Origin: Marinomonas aquimarina | Lineage (GTDB): Bacteria; Pseudomonadota; Gammaproteobacteria; Pseudomonadales; Marinomonadaceae | Direction: 5' to 3' | DNA: 64,000 bases | Assembly (NCBI RefSeq): GCF_900089755.1 | Contig: NZ_FLOC01000004.1 | Location: 1 to 64,000, forward strand | Shown: positions 20,356 to 28,494 of the stretch, piece after piece | How the letters are laid out: each line of letters starts with the position of its first letter | How positions within the stretch are numbered: the first letter of the stretch is position 1 | Made by a program: the position numbers and the translations under genes | Notes under the pieces: model-generated | Database searches by the model: none | What the model was told of the DNA's origin: nothing | Seen by the model: only the letters and a program-made list of their open reading frames with translations

Positions 20356-21453
20356 TTATTGACCTGTTTTAATTTGGTTCCAGGCACGTGTGATGGTACG
20401 TGTTGTACGTCGATCGAGTACTTTAGGTAACCACAGTTTGTCACGCACATCTGCTGGTGGGAAGATGCTTTCATCACCAGAGATTTCAGGGTCAACCATA
20501 CTTATGGACGCAGGGTTGGCGTTGGCATACCAAACATAGTTGGTAATGTTTGCAGTAATGTCAGGGCGCATTAAGAAGTTAATCAATGACAATGCCCCTT
20601 CAGGGTTCTGCGCATCGCGTGGAATCGCCAGCATATCAAACCACATCAAGGCACCCTCTTTAGGAATGATGTAGCTGACTTCTACGCCGTTATCCGCTTC
20701 TTCTGCACGGGCTGCCGCTTGCGCCACATCGCCTGACCAACCGATTACAGCACACACATCACCATTTGCTAGATCGTTAATGTATTTTGAGCTATGGAAG
20801 TAACGGTAGTAAGGGCGAACCGACAGCATTAGTTCTTTGGCTTGGTCTAAATCCCCCTTGTCGGTACTGTTTGGATCAAGCCCCAAGTAGTTCAGTGCAG
20901 AACTCATGACTTCTGTTGGTGCATCCAGTGCCACCACGCCACATGACTGCAACTTTTCTAGGTATTCTTTTTCAAATACCAAAGACCAACTGTTGATCGG
21001 CGTATCGTCACCTAATAGCTCTTTAACTTTGCCAGTGTTGATACCAATACCGGTTGTGCCCCACATGTAAGGCACGGCGTATTTATTGCCTGGATCCACG
21101 TCTTCTAAGGCTTTCATCATTTGCGGGTCGAGATTAGACCAGTTTGGTAAAGCAGAACGATCCAGCTCTATAAAAGCGCCGGCTTTGATCTGTTTACCTA
21201 GGAAGTCATTAGTCGGTACCACCAAGTCAAAGCCAGATTGACCGGAGAGCAACTTCGCCTCTAGTACTTCGTTACTGTCAAAGACATCGTATACCACAGC
21301 AGTACCGGTTTCTTTCTCGAAGCTAGGAAGCGTTGCCTCGTCGATGTAATCCGACCAGTTATAAAAGTGCACCACATCTTCTGCTTGAGCAGAGAACGAC
21401 ACCATAGCCGTTGCCGTAAGGGCCAACGTCGAAACGCAAGACTTTAATTTCAT
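20356..21453 (-). CDS. potF: Putrescine-binding periplasmic protein PotF
   Basis: PotF captures putrescine in the periplasm and hands it to PotHI. Residues 1-24 form a signal peptide ending SFSAQA. The mature part resembles E. coli PotF throughout: YNWSDYI, VVYDVFDSNEVLEAKLLSG, MWGTTGIGINTGKV, YFHSSKYINDLANGDVCA and WSGDVAQA, which include the acidic and aromatic polyamine-binding residues. At 365 residues it has normal length and heads the potFGHI operon. Confidence 0.96.
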   Translation of the reverse strand: MKLKSCVSTLALTATAMVSFSAQAEDVVHFYNWSDYIDEATLPSFEKETGTAVVYDVFDSNEVLEAKLLSGQSGFDLVVPTNDFLGKQIKAGAFIELDRSALPNWSNLDPQMMKALEDVDPGNKYAVPYMWGTTGIGINTGKVKELLGDDTPINSWSLVFEKEYLEKLQSCGVVALDAPTEVMSSALNYLGLDPNSTDKGDLDQAKELMLSVRPYYRYFHSSKYINDLANGDVCAVIGWSGDVAQAAARAEEADNGVEVSYIIPKEGALMWFDMLAIPRDAQNPEGALSLINFLMRPDITANITNYVWYANANPASISMVDPEISGDESIFPPADVRDKLWLPKVLDRRTTRTITRAWNQIKTGQ

Positions 21454-21743
21454 ATAACTTCCCCTAGTCCGAGTAAATTAAAAAGCGGGCTATCATACTC
21501 ATCCGCTTTCTACAGATAAAGATCATGCCGTGCAAAAACCACGCAATTCCGTGTCTGAGATGGCAAAATCCATCACAAACATCATGCAACTTGCTTGCCG
21601 CATCGAAACCGCCTTATTTTTCCTTGTAAAACAAGACAACAAACCTAGCTAAATTAGCTTATATACAAACTTTAGCCATAAAAAAACCCCCGCTGTTAAG
21701 CGAGGGTTTCGAAGATCACTTTGTCTGCCGCAAAGCTTTGCAA
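21454..21743. other. Intergenic region between potF and erpA
   Basis: About 290 bp without a gene. It holds the erpA terminator at its right side and must contain the potF promoter at its left. I see no other clear site. Confidence 0.6.
21680..21711 (-). terminator. Terminator after erpA
   Basis: On the minus strand AACCCTCGCTTAACAGCGGG is followed by GGTTTTTTTAT, a strong hairpin with a T-run 33 bp after the erpA stop. Confidence 0.85.
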
Positions 21744-22085
21744 TTAGATACTAAAGCTCGCACCACAACCACAGGTTGAAGTAGCATTTGGGTTAGTCAC
21801 GGTAAAACGTGCTCCCTCTAAGTTCTCTTTGTAATCCACTTCTGAGCCGACCAAATATTGGAAGCTCAAAGGATCCACTACGAGTTTCACACCGTTCTTC
21901 AACACTTCTGTGTCGTCTTCCTGATGTTCTTCATCGAATGCGAACCCATACTGGAAGCCAGAACAACCACCACCCGTTACGTACACTCGTAACATCAGGC
22001 GCTCGTTTTCTTCTTCCTCAATCAAAGACTGCAACTTGGCTGCCGCCGCATCAGTCATTGAAATGGGATCAGCTGATTCCACCAT
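21744..22085 (-). CDS. erpA: Iron-sulfur cluster insertion protein ErpA
   Basis: ErpA is an A-type carrier that delivers Fe-S clusters to target enzymes such as IspG and IspH. The product is 113 residues from [17 protein letters not shown]; this start has GGAG at the right distance. The three cluster-binding cysteines are in [11 protein letters not shown] and in the C-terminal TCGCGASF. An in-frame ATG five codons upstream is possible. Confidence 0.95.
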   Translation of the reverse strand: MVESADPISMTDAAAAKLQSLIEEEENERLMLRVYVTGGGCSGFQYGFAFDEEHQEDDTEVLKNGVKLVVDPLSFQYLVGSEVDYKENLEGARFTVTNPNATSTCGCGASFSI

Positions 22086-22178
22086 TACGTTCTCCACCAA
22101 AATACTGAGGCAACTTTTACGTTGCTATATGAATGGCGAGAATTATCCTCTTAACCAAGTAATTCAGTCAAGTATAGA

Positions 22179-23768
22179 TCAGTGCTCACGAGTCGCACGG
22201 AAATCCACTTCAGGGTAACGCTCTTTCGCCAAGTTCAAATTGACCATGGTTGGGGCAATATAAGTTAAGTTATCGCCACCATCTAACGCTAAGTTCGCTT
22301 CGTTCTTACGTTTAAACTCTTCGAACTTTTTACCTTCTTCAGCTTGAACCCAACGCGCTGTTGCGACGTTGACACTCTCGTAGATAGCTTCCACGTTGTA
22401 CTCTGCTTTTAGACGCGCAACCACTACGTCAAACTGCAGCACACCCACCGCACCTACAATTAAGTCGTTATTCTGGAACGGACGGAATACCTGTACCGCA
22501 CCTTCTTCAGACAACTGCACTAGACCTTTCAGCAACTGCTTTTGCTTCAATGGATCTTTTAGGCGAATACGGCGGAACAATTCTGGGGCAAAGTTTGGAA
22601 TGCCTGAGAACTTCAGGTTTTCACCTTGTGTAAAAGTATCACCGATCTGAATGGTACCGTGGTTGTGTAGACCAATGATGTCACCGGCAAAGGCTTCTTC
22701 GGCACGGGAACGGTCACCGGCCATAAAGGTTACCGCATCCGAGATACTGATTTGTTTGCCGATACGCACATGGTTCATCTTCATACCTTGGCGGTAAGTA
22801 CCTGAAACAATGCGCATAAAGGCGATGCGGTCACGGTGTTTTGGATCCATGTTGGCTTGAATCTTAAACACGAAACCAGAGAACTTCTCTTCGCTGGCTT
22901 CCACTTGACGATCATGGGTTTCACGGGGCATTGGCGCCGGTGCCCATTGCGTCAAGGCATCCAGCATATGATCCACACCAAAGTTACCCAATGCAGTACC
23001 GAAATACACCGGCGTCAGTTCACCCGCTAGGAAGAGTTCTTGATCGAATTCATTCGACGCGCCCATTACCAGCTCCAGCTCTTCACGCAGTTGCTCAGCT
23101 AGCTCTTCGCCTACCGCGGCATCCAGCTCAGGGTTATTTAGGCCTTTGACCACACGTAGTTCTTGAATGGTATGACCCTGACCAGTTGAGTAAAGGATCG
23201 TTTCATCGTTGTGAATGTGGTACACCCCTTTAAACAGCTTGCCACAGCCAATTGGCCAAGTGACTGGGGCACACATCATGTTTAACTCGTTTTCCACTTC
23301 ATCCAGCAATTCCATTGGATCACGAATATCACGGTCCAATTTGTTCATGAAGGTCACGATCGGCGTATCGCGCAGACGGGTAACTTCCATCAGTTTGCGG
23401 GTACGATCCTCGACACCTTTGGCCGCGTCGATCACCATCAAACAGGAGTCCACTGCCGTTAGCGTACGGTAGGTATCTTCCGAGAAGTCTTCGTGCCCAG
23501 GAGTATCCAGCAGGTTAACCAAGCAATCATTGTATGGGAACTGCATCACAGAGGTGGTGATCGAGATACCACGCTCTTTCTCCATGTCCATCCAGTCCGA
23601 CTTGGCATGCTGATTCGAGCCACGGCCTTTTACCGTACCTGCGGATTGAATCGCGCGTCCGAACAACAATACTTTTTCCGTAATGGTGGTCTTACCGGCG
23701 TCAGGGTGCGAGATGATAGCAAAGGTCCTTCGCTTATTGATTTCATTGAGAAAATCTTGGTTTGCCAT
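22179..23768 (-). CDS. prfC: Peptide chain release factor 3, with ICE-supplied 5' end
   Basis: RF3 is the GTPase that recycles RF1 and RF2 after termination. The 529-residue frame has [13 protein letters not shown] (residues 20-32), the [12 protein letters not shown] switch, and NKLDRD. prfC is the known insertion site of SXT/R391 elements, and setR lies directly upstream. I infer that [16 protein letters not shown] (residues 1-16) and the promoter come from the element and that host sequence begins in the att core at codons 17-23. The frame is intact, so RF3 should still be made. Confidence 0.95.
   Translation of the reverse strand: MANQDFLNEINKRRTFAIISHPDAGKTTITEKVLLFGRAIQSAGTVKGRGSNQHAKSDWMDMEKERGISITTSVMQFPYNDCLVNLLDTPGHEDFSEDTYRTLTAVDSCLMVIDAAKGVEDRTRKLMEVTRLRDTPIVTFMNKLDRDIRDPMELLDEVENELNMMCAPVTWPIGCGKLFKGVYHIHNDETILYSTGQGHTIQELRVVKGLNNPELDAAVGEELAEQLREELELVMGASNEFDQELFLAGELTPVYFGTALGNFGVDHMLDALTQWAPAPMPRETHDRQVEASEEKFSGFVFKIQANMDPKHRDRIAFMRIVSGTYRQGMKMNHVRIGKQISISDAVTFMAGDRSRAEEAFAGDIIGLHNHGTIQIGDTFTQGENLKFSGIPNFAPELFRRIRLKDPLKQKQLLKGLVQLSEEGAVQVFRPFQNNDLIVGAVGVLQFDVVVARLKAEYNVEAIYESVNVATARWVQAEEGKKFEEFKRKNEANLALDGGDNLTYIAPTMVNLNLAKERYPEVDFRATREH
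23701..23720 (-). other. Attachment site (att core) joining ICE and host prfC
   Basis: The minus strand reads GCTATCATCTCGCACCCTGA, codons 17-23 of prfC. This is where SXT/R391 elements recombine; the published core is 17 bp within this stretch, but I cannot fix its exact ends from one junction. The other junction lies outside the window. Confidence 0.75.
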
Positions 23769-24024
23769 GTATAAATTCTTTTAGTTTGTACACGGATTTG
23801 TACACACTTTTGGAAGTACTCTCTTTTCAGTTCTTCGCTTGTCAAATCCGTCGTGTTAATCGTAATTGGCCGCTATTTTCGCTGATCTTGACTTTATAAA
23901 CAATCAATGGTTATCTAATCGGTTACCATTTATTCTCAGCGTGCACCAATGCTCAGTTGTAGCTGTTTGCAATCGTTGCTTCTTCAGCTAATGAACAACT
24001 GTGGCTAAACCACAAATTCCTTCG
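23769..24024. promoter_or_regulatory. ICE end upstream of prfC; presumed new prfC promoter
   Basis: This 256-bp gap lies between setR and prfC, both read leftward. A TTGACA-like -35 (minus strand, 23845-23840) is present, but no convincing -10 follows at 17 bp. The known SXT right end supplies a promoter for the recombined prfC, so one is expected here. Confidence 0.4.
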
Positions 24025-24672
24025 CTACCAGAAATCGATGATAGCTTGTCGTACTACACCGATGATGGTGCAGTTGCCGTTGATCGGTATTGCAGGGTAT
24101 TGCGGGTTCAAAGGTTTTAGATACTTCTGTTCACCATCAATAACCAACTGCTTAAAGGTTGCTTCTTTCGAATCATCCAAACGCGCAACAACCAATGAAC
24201 CTGAAGAGTAAGGTAACTCAGGATCAACAACGATCACTGCCCCCTCAGGTATGGATTTTTTTCCGCTTGGATTTTCCATACTGTCGCCTTTTACGCGAAG
24301 TGCGAAACAACCCTCATGTGCTTTCCCAGTGACTTCACGCCACTCCTCAGCATCTTCATGGGCAAATCCCTCCGCTATTTCAGTCCAATCACCGGCCTGA
24401 ACCCAGTTAATGAGAGGAATTCTTCCCTTAATATCAGGCCCGACTTCTACATTACCGACCCCCAAGCCAATCTCGCCATCACCTGTGGCGAGCCAATGAG
24501 CATTCACGCGAAGCGCCTCCGCGATCTGCATGGTGTAACGAGACCTAGCCGATTTACCAGAGCAAATCTGGCTGATCGACTGCTGTTTGATACCAATGCG
24601 ACGAGCCAACTCAGACTGAGTTACCCCAGTAAGCTGCAAGGCATGGTTTAGTCGTTCGGATAAAGTTTTCAT
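24025..24672 (-). CDS. setR: SetR, LexA/CI-like master repressor of the ICE
   Basis: SetR keeps the element silent and is inactivated by RecA-stimulated self-cleavage after DNA damage. The 215-residue protein has an N-terminal helix-turn-helix (about residues 18-40, SELARRIGIKQQSISQICSG). The C-terminal S24 peptidase domain has the cleavage bond Ala93-Gly94 in WVQAGD, catalytic Ser131 in KGDSMENP, and Lys174 in TFKQ. It is divergent from croS with operators between them. Location next to prfC is diagnostic of this ICE family. Confidence 0.95.
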   Translation of the reverse strand: MKTLSERLNHALQLTGVTQSELARRIGIKQQSISQICSGKSARSRYTMQIAEALRVNAHWLATGDGEIGLGVGNVEVGPDIKGRIPLINWVQAGDWTEIAEGFAHEDAEEWREVTGKAHEGCFALRVKGDSMENPSGKKSIPEGAVIVVDPELPYSSGSLVVARLDDSKEATFKQLVIDGEQKYLKPLNPQYPAIPINGNCTIIGVVRQAIIDFW

Positions 24673-24685
24673 AAGCCCGCATTCT

Positions 24686-24776
24686 ACAAATAAAACTGTA
24701 GTCTTTCAACAATTTTAACTGTTGACTTAACTACAGTTTAAACTGTAACATTCAATCTTGTAACAGTTATTATTGT
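24686..24776. promoter_or_regulatory. Four SetR/CroS operators between setR and croS
   Basis: Four 14-bp sites fit the palindrome ACAGTTTAAACTGT: 24686-24699 (ACAAATAAAACTGT), 24709-24722 (ACAATTTTAACTGT), 24733-24746 (perfect) and 24763-24776 (ACAGTTATTATTGT). Their starts are 23, 24 and 30 bp apart. Four SetR operators between divergent promoters is the known SXT arrangement, analogous to the lambda CI/Cro switch. Occupancy order cannot be told from sequence, but the perfect site should bind best. Confidence 0.88.
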
Positions 24777-24789
24777 AACAGGAGACGGT

Positions 24790-25041
24790 ATGGAAGTGTT
24801 CAACACGACACAAAAACATCTCCGCCGTGCCATTGATTTGGTCGGCGGGCAATCAGCATTAGCGCGAGCCATCAACTCAAAACAGCAAAACGTCTGGTTT
24901 TGGTTGAATAAATCCGGACGTGTTCCCGCTGAATTCGTTTTACCCATCGAACAAGCTACGCAAGGACAGGTAACCCGATCTCAGTTAAGACCGGATATCT
25001 ATCCCGAAGGCCAAAGCGAGCTGAAAGCCAGTAACCAGTAG
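24790..25041 (+). CDS. croS: CroS, Cro-like repressor
   Basis: This 83-residue DNA-binding protein (YdaS/Cro type) has the helix-turn-helix GGQSALARAINSKQQNVWFWL. It has the position of CroS in SXT, where it opposes SetR and dampens the early operon. A strong AGGAG lies before the ATG. It is the first gene of the rightward early operon that ends with setDC. Confidence 0.9.
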   Translation: MEVFNTTQKHLRRAIDLVGGQSALARAINSKQQNVWFWLNKSGRVPAEFVLPIEQATQGQVTRSQLRPDIYPEGQSELKASNQ

Positions 25042-25096
25042 GATTAAGGGCAAGTAATGGTCAGCATTTTACGTAAACACAGAAGCGAGTACCTCC

Positions 25097-25966
25097 ATGC
25101 GTGATTATGGCAAGGTCTATACCCGCTTTTGGCTAAAGCAAAACGTTTTGTCCTGGAGTGACTCTGCGAAGTTGCTAGGACTGTATTTGCTTACATGCCC
25201 ACATTGTAATTTGCTTGGCTGCTTTCGGTTGCCGATTGGTTACGTTGCTTCTGACTTGAACTGGGATGAACAACAGGTTGCCAAGGCTCTAAATGAGTTA
25301 GAACAAGATCAGTTCCTGATTCGTTGCGAGGAATCCGGTTGGACTTTGATTCGAAGCTTTCTGAAGCACAACCCAATCGAAAACCCAAACCAAGGTAAGG
25401 CAGCCTTTCGGTTGTTTAAAGATGTACCTGCCGACTTCGTTGGTATGGCATCGCTTTTGAAATCTCTTGCCGCTTTTCAAGCTCGGCTACCAGAAGAATT
25501 TTCAACATTGTTTATGCCTGATGGCAACCCGGTAAGGGACTCTCAACGGTCGGATGACTCTGAGAGAAGCAATAAACCAACAGTTAAAACTGTTGACCAG
25601 ATACAGTTTGAAGACTTCTGGGATGTACAAATACGCAAAGAAAAAAAAGCGAAAGCCAAAGAAGAATGGCTACGCATGGGCCTCAATGAAGACCATGAAC
25701 TCGCCTTGGAAGTGCTAACACGCTGGAAAGAGCAACGAGACAACCGATTGCAGTATCAAGATCGGACTAAGACCCCTATGCCACATAACTGGCTTTTAAA
25801 CCGGCAATGGGAAGACGAGTACGTTCGCATTGATGAAGTACAGCAATCATCGACGAGCCTAAAGGGCAGCAATCACCAATTGAATATTGAAGAAAGCAAT
25901 CGCCGCATTGCTGAAAGCTGGGCCGGACCAGGTATTCGGGAGGTTCGTTCAAGTGCAGGAGGTTGA
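25097..25966 (+). CDS. Conserved ICE protein with replication-initiator-like N-terminus
   Basis: This is one of the conserved unknowns between croS and setDC. The first 110 residues (FWLKQNVLSWSDSAKLLGLYLLTCPHCNLLG..., then an AKALNELEQDQFLIRCEESGW winged-helix-like part) resemble the N-terminal domain of phage and plasmid replication proteins. The middle is charged and Lys-rich (residues 155-200), and the end contains PHNWLLNRQWEDEY, common in phage helicase-loader-type proteins. Function in the ICE is not known to me. The end overlaps the next gene by 14 bp. Confidence 0.85.
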   Translation: MRDYGKVYTRFWLKQNVLSWSDSAKLLGLYLLTCPHCNLLGCFRLPIGYVASDLNWDEQQVAKALNELEQDQFLIRCEESGWTLIRSFLKHNPIENPNQGKAAFRLFKDVPADFVGMASLLKSLAAFQARLPEEFSTLFMPDGNPVRDSQRSDDSERSNKPTVKTVDQIQFEDFWDVQIRKEKKAKAKEEWLRMGLNEDHELALEVLTRWKEQRDNRLQYQDRTKTPMPHNWLLNRQWEDEYVRIDEVQQSSTSLKGSNHQLNIEESNRRIAESWAGPGIREVRSSAGG

Positions 25967-26615
25967 TAAACGCGAGTTTGCTGAAGTTTGGGGAGCAGCT
26001 TGGGCCATGTATGGCAAAAGCGTATCACCACAATTGCTATCCATCGCATTTGAAGCCCTTCGTGCTTATAGCATTGAAGAAGTGCGAATCGGTCTGACTC
26101 GGCATATTCAATCACCGGATACTGGGCAATTTTTTCCAAAGCCCGCTGACGTCATCAAGCATATCGACGGCAACTCAGGTTCAAGAGCCATGGTTGCTTG
26201 GAACAAAGTTGACAAGGCTGTTCGTCAGGTTGGCGCTTGGACATCCGTGATGTTTGACGATGCGCTTATCCACCGCGTGATTTCAGACATGGGTGGATGG
26301 GTTGAACTCTGCAAGGTTGATGACAGGGAATACCCCTTTAAGCAAAAAGAGTTTTTAACACGCTACCAGGCTTACTTGCTGCGGGACGAAGTGGGTGAAT
26401 ACCCAAGGCTATTACAGGGTATTGCAGACCATCAGAACCAGCAAAAAGGATTTGATATGCAAGCGCCTGTTGCCGTAGGCGACTGGTCAAAAGCGGCACA
26501 AGTTTATACGAGAGGCATCGCCGACTTTAGCGCAGTGCCATTAAAAAGAATAAGCCCGAAAGCCATTCAGGCGCTTCTCGGAAATCAATTAGAGGACAAA
26601 AATGAAAACGATTAA
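25953..26615 (+). CDS. Conserved ICE protein, unknown function
   Basis: I choose the GTG at 25953 (VQEVDKREFAEVWGAAWAMYG, 220 residues) because GGGAGG lies nine bases before it. The frame is also open from a TTG at 25887, but that would overlap the upstream gene by 80 bp. Proteins of this type (a helical N-part with FFPKPADVIKHIDG) are found beside replication proteins in phages. No catalytic motif is visible. It overlaps the next gene by 14 bp. Confidence 0.82.
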   Translation: MQEVDKREFAEVWGAAWAMYGKSVSPQLLSIAFEALRAYSIEEVRIGLTRHIQSPDTGQFFPKPADVIKHIDGNSGSRAMVAWNKVDKAVRQVGAWTSVMFDDALIHRVISDMGGWVELCKVDDREYPFKQKEFLTRYQAYLLRDEVGEYPRLLQGIADHQNQQKGFDMQAPVAVGDWSKAAQVYTRGIADFSAVPLKRISPKAIQALLGNQLEDKNEND

Positions 26616-27150
26616 AGCAAAAACCATTGCCCTAGTGATAGCCATGTCCGCAAGCACTTCAGTCTATGCGTTTCCGGGCTATCAGTGGGAAAAAGCAGCA
26701 CAAAGTGTTGGTATTGATCCAGTCATGCTCTACGCCGTTGCCTTGGCTGAGTCAGCCTCACATCGAGGTCTTAACATGACCAGTCCATGGCCATACGCAA
26801 TTCGCAATGGTTCAAACGCAACCTACGCCAAATCTAAGACAGAAGCGGAGCAACTGTTAAACCAGGCACTTCAAGAGAGTGAAAAATACCAGCTCGATAT
26901 TGGCCTTATGCAAATCAATTTGCATTGGCATGGGCATCGAGTGAGCTCAGCAGCTGAACTGCTAGACCCCATCACCAACCTTACTGTCGGCTCCAGTATT
27001 TTGGCCGAAGCAATCAAGTCTTCACCAAACGATTTAGAGCTTGGCATAGGCCGCTATCACAGTTGGAACGAAGAGCGTGCACGCTGGTATGGGCAAAGAG
27101 TGCTTTCTATCTATCGCAATATTTTACATGAACTGGAGGTCCGTCAATGA
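26602..27150 (+). CDS. Lytic transglycosylase-like protein, exported
   Basis: A signal peptide (residues 1-23, ending VYA) precedes an SLT-like domain. The likely catalytic Glu50 is in YAVALAESAS, followed by IGLMQINLHWHG and GIGRYHSWN, the family's other landmarks. Such enzymes open peptidoglycan so that secretion channels can be built. Its placement in the early regulatory operon, 4 bp overlapping setD, means it is made together with the transfer activator. Confidence 0.9.
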   Translation: MKTIKAKTIALVIAMSASTSVYAFPGYQWEKAAQSVGIDPVMLYAVALAESASHRGLNMTSPWPYAIRNGSNATYAKSKTEAEQLLNQALQESEKYQLDIGLMQINLHWHGHRVSSAAELLDPITNLTVGSSILAEAIKSSPNDLELGIGRYHSWNEERARWYGQRVLSIYRNILHELEVRQ

Positions 27151-27446
27151 CAACCAATCAACAAGACTTCTATCAATTAAATTTGGCGTACCTACACGCA
27201 GCACGTGAATTAGCGCGAATTGATCCGCAAGAGGCGGTCTTGCGCTTTGGACTTACACGCGACGTGGTGGATGCACTGATTAATGCCGGTGTTGACGACC
27301 TGCAACGAGTGGCGACCTCATCATTCATGCTGTTTCAACCAAGGGGTAACCAAAGCCAACTGATTGAGATGGTGAAGAGCAAAGGCACAGGTATCCCAAG
27401 AATCGCTTATTTATTATCAACCCTAAACAACAAGGGGGATGCATGA
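27147..27446 (+). CDS. setD: SetD, FlhD-like activator subunit
   Basis: SetD and SetC together activate the transfer operons and xis/int. The 99-residue protein resembles FlhD: YLHAARELARIDPQEAVLRFGL is the helical dimer core. Both ends overlap neighbours by 4 bp (ATGA), which implies coupled translation with setC. It is paralleled by AcaD in IncC plasmids. Confidence 0.9.
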   Translation: MTTNQQDFYQLNLAYLHAARELARIDPQEAVLRFGLTRDVVDALINAGVDDLQRVATSSFMLFQPRGNQSQLIEMVKSKGTGIPRIAYLLSTLNNKGDA

Positions 27447-27976
27447 TTGATAACCTGTCCAAAAGTGAGCTGTTTACCCGAGCCTCGCTGCTTATTAAGT
27501 ACGGATTTCGAACGACCATTATCGCGCTCGATACAGGTTTACCAATCCACATTATCAGAAGGCTGCACAAAGAAGTGACTGGCAAGTCACCTTGTCCTGG
27601 TCAATTGCCAGAATCTGATGCCATCGTTAAAAGCAGAAGAGCCCTAGTTGAAGGCTCCCTGCTGATGGCGCTTTATGTCAATATTGGTGGTGATAATGTC
27701 TACAAGCAATTAAATATCGATGCTTTGATGAAGGCTTACGATGCGTACTTGGTTGCAAGAGAAGAGGCAGACCTTCCAGCTGAGATCCCCTGGAAAAAAC
27801 TGACCATCAATGAAGGTTGGGTTCTAGCTCGTGATTTAAGATCACAGCTTGCATCCTTACACCGGTGTCGATGCGGTAGTCTGTATTTGACGGTATCTCA
27901 ACAGCGCATTCAGCTTAAATGTCCTGTGTGCGAGATTATGGCCGAGCAAACCACTAGAGCACTTTTTGAGAACTAA
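27443..27976 (+). CDS. setC: SetC, FlhC-like activator subunit
   Basis: The 177-residue protein resembles FlhC. It has an N-terminal helical part (RASLLIKYGFRTTIIALDTGLP) and four cysteines, C142, C144, C160 and C163, that would bind zinc as in FlhC. With SetD it forms the master activator complex of the ICE. It is the last gene of the early operon. Confidence 0.92.
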   Translation: MIDNLSKSELFTRASLLIKYGFRTTIIALDTGLPIHIIRRLHKEVTGKSPCPGQLPESDAIVKSRRALVEGSLLMALYVNIGGDNVYKQLNIDALMKAYDAYLVAREEADLPAEIPWKKLTINEGWVLARDLRSQLASLHRCRCGSLYLTVSQQRIQLKCPVCEIMAEQTTRALFEN

Positions 27977-28030
27977 CATGCTGATACATGATTTGATTGT
28001 GCACCGCCCGTGCACTTTGAGAGTACTAAG

Positions 28031-28462
28031 ATGACAAACTTACTTAAATCTTTACCAGCACGCTGCTGGGTTATATCACTGGGGCTTTTTCTGGCGACTT
28101 TGGCTGCGGCTCATTTTTTTCCATCAGAAATATTAACGGCATCTGCCAAGTTAGCGGCTCTGCCATTTCTGTTCTGCACCGTCGTTTTTTTCAGCTACTT
28201 GGGATTCAAAGCGACCTGCAACCCCATCGGCCTTATAGCCATCACCACTATGTTTTTAGCAATCGCATATTGGCAAGCGAGTTGGACAATTGTTGGATTG
28301 GGACTCTTTTTCATAGCTATTTGTACTGGAATTAGATTCTTGAGTAGCCAAGTTAAAGATTCGGGTAGAACTTTGAGCATTGAAGAAAAATGGTATTGGT
28401 ATAAGCTCCATTCGTTTTTTGATGGCTTTTATCCAAGGTATCCCAAAAAGCCAAAAAAATAG
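28031..28462 (+). CDS. eex: Eex, entry-exclusion inner-membrane protein
   Basis: Eex in the recipient blocks entry of a second ICE carrying a matching TraG. From the ATG at 28031 the protein is 143 residues, the length I recall for Eex of SXT, with several membrane segments in the first 105 residues and a basic cytoplasmic tail (EEKWYWYKLHSF... KKPKK). GAGAG lies 8 bases before this ATG; a GTG seven codons upstream is less likely. It sits at the 3' end of traG, convergent with it, as in SXT. Confidence 0.85.
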   Translation: MTNLLKSLPARCWVISLGLFLATLAAAHFFPSEILTASAKLAALPFLFCTVVFFSYLGFKATCNPIGLIAITTMFLAIAYWQASWTIVGLGLFFIAICTGIRFLSSQVKDSGRTLSIEEKWYWYKLHSFFDGFYPRYPKKPKK

Positions 28463-28484
28463 CCAGCCCACCACAAGCTGGCTA
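28453..28484 (-). terminator. Terminator of the traFHG operon
   Basis: On the minus strand TAGCCAGC...GCTGGCTA is followed by TTTTTTT, 10 bp past the traG stop. The hairpin overlaps the last codons of the convergent eex. Confidence 0.8.
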
Positions 28485-28494
28485 CCTTCTATTT

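Noticed and set aside
20268-20495. 75-codon frame across the potF/potG junction
   Set aside because: It overlaps the 3' end of potF in another frame, has no Shine-Dalgarno and no recognisable features.
25887-25952. TTG start 22 codons upstream for the second early-operon gene
   Set aside because: It would overlap the preceding gene by 80 bp and has no Shine-Dalgarno; GTG at 25953 has GGGAGG.
28231-28470. Minus-strand frames opposite eex
   Set aside because: The plus-strand frame has membrane segments, a Shine-Dalgarno and the right length for Eex; the opposite frames are shadows.
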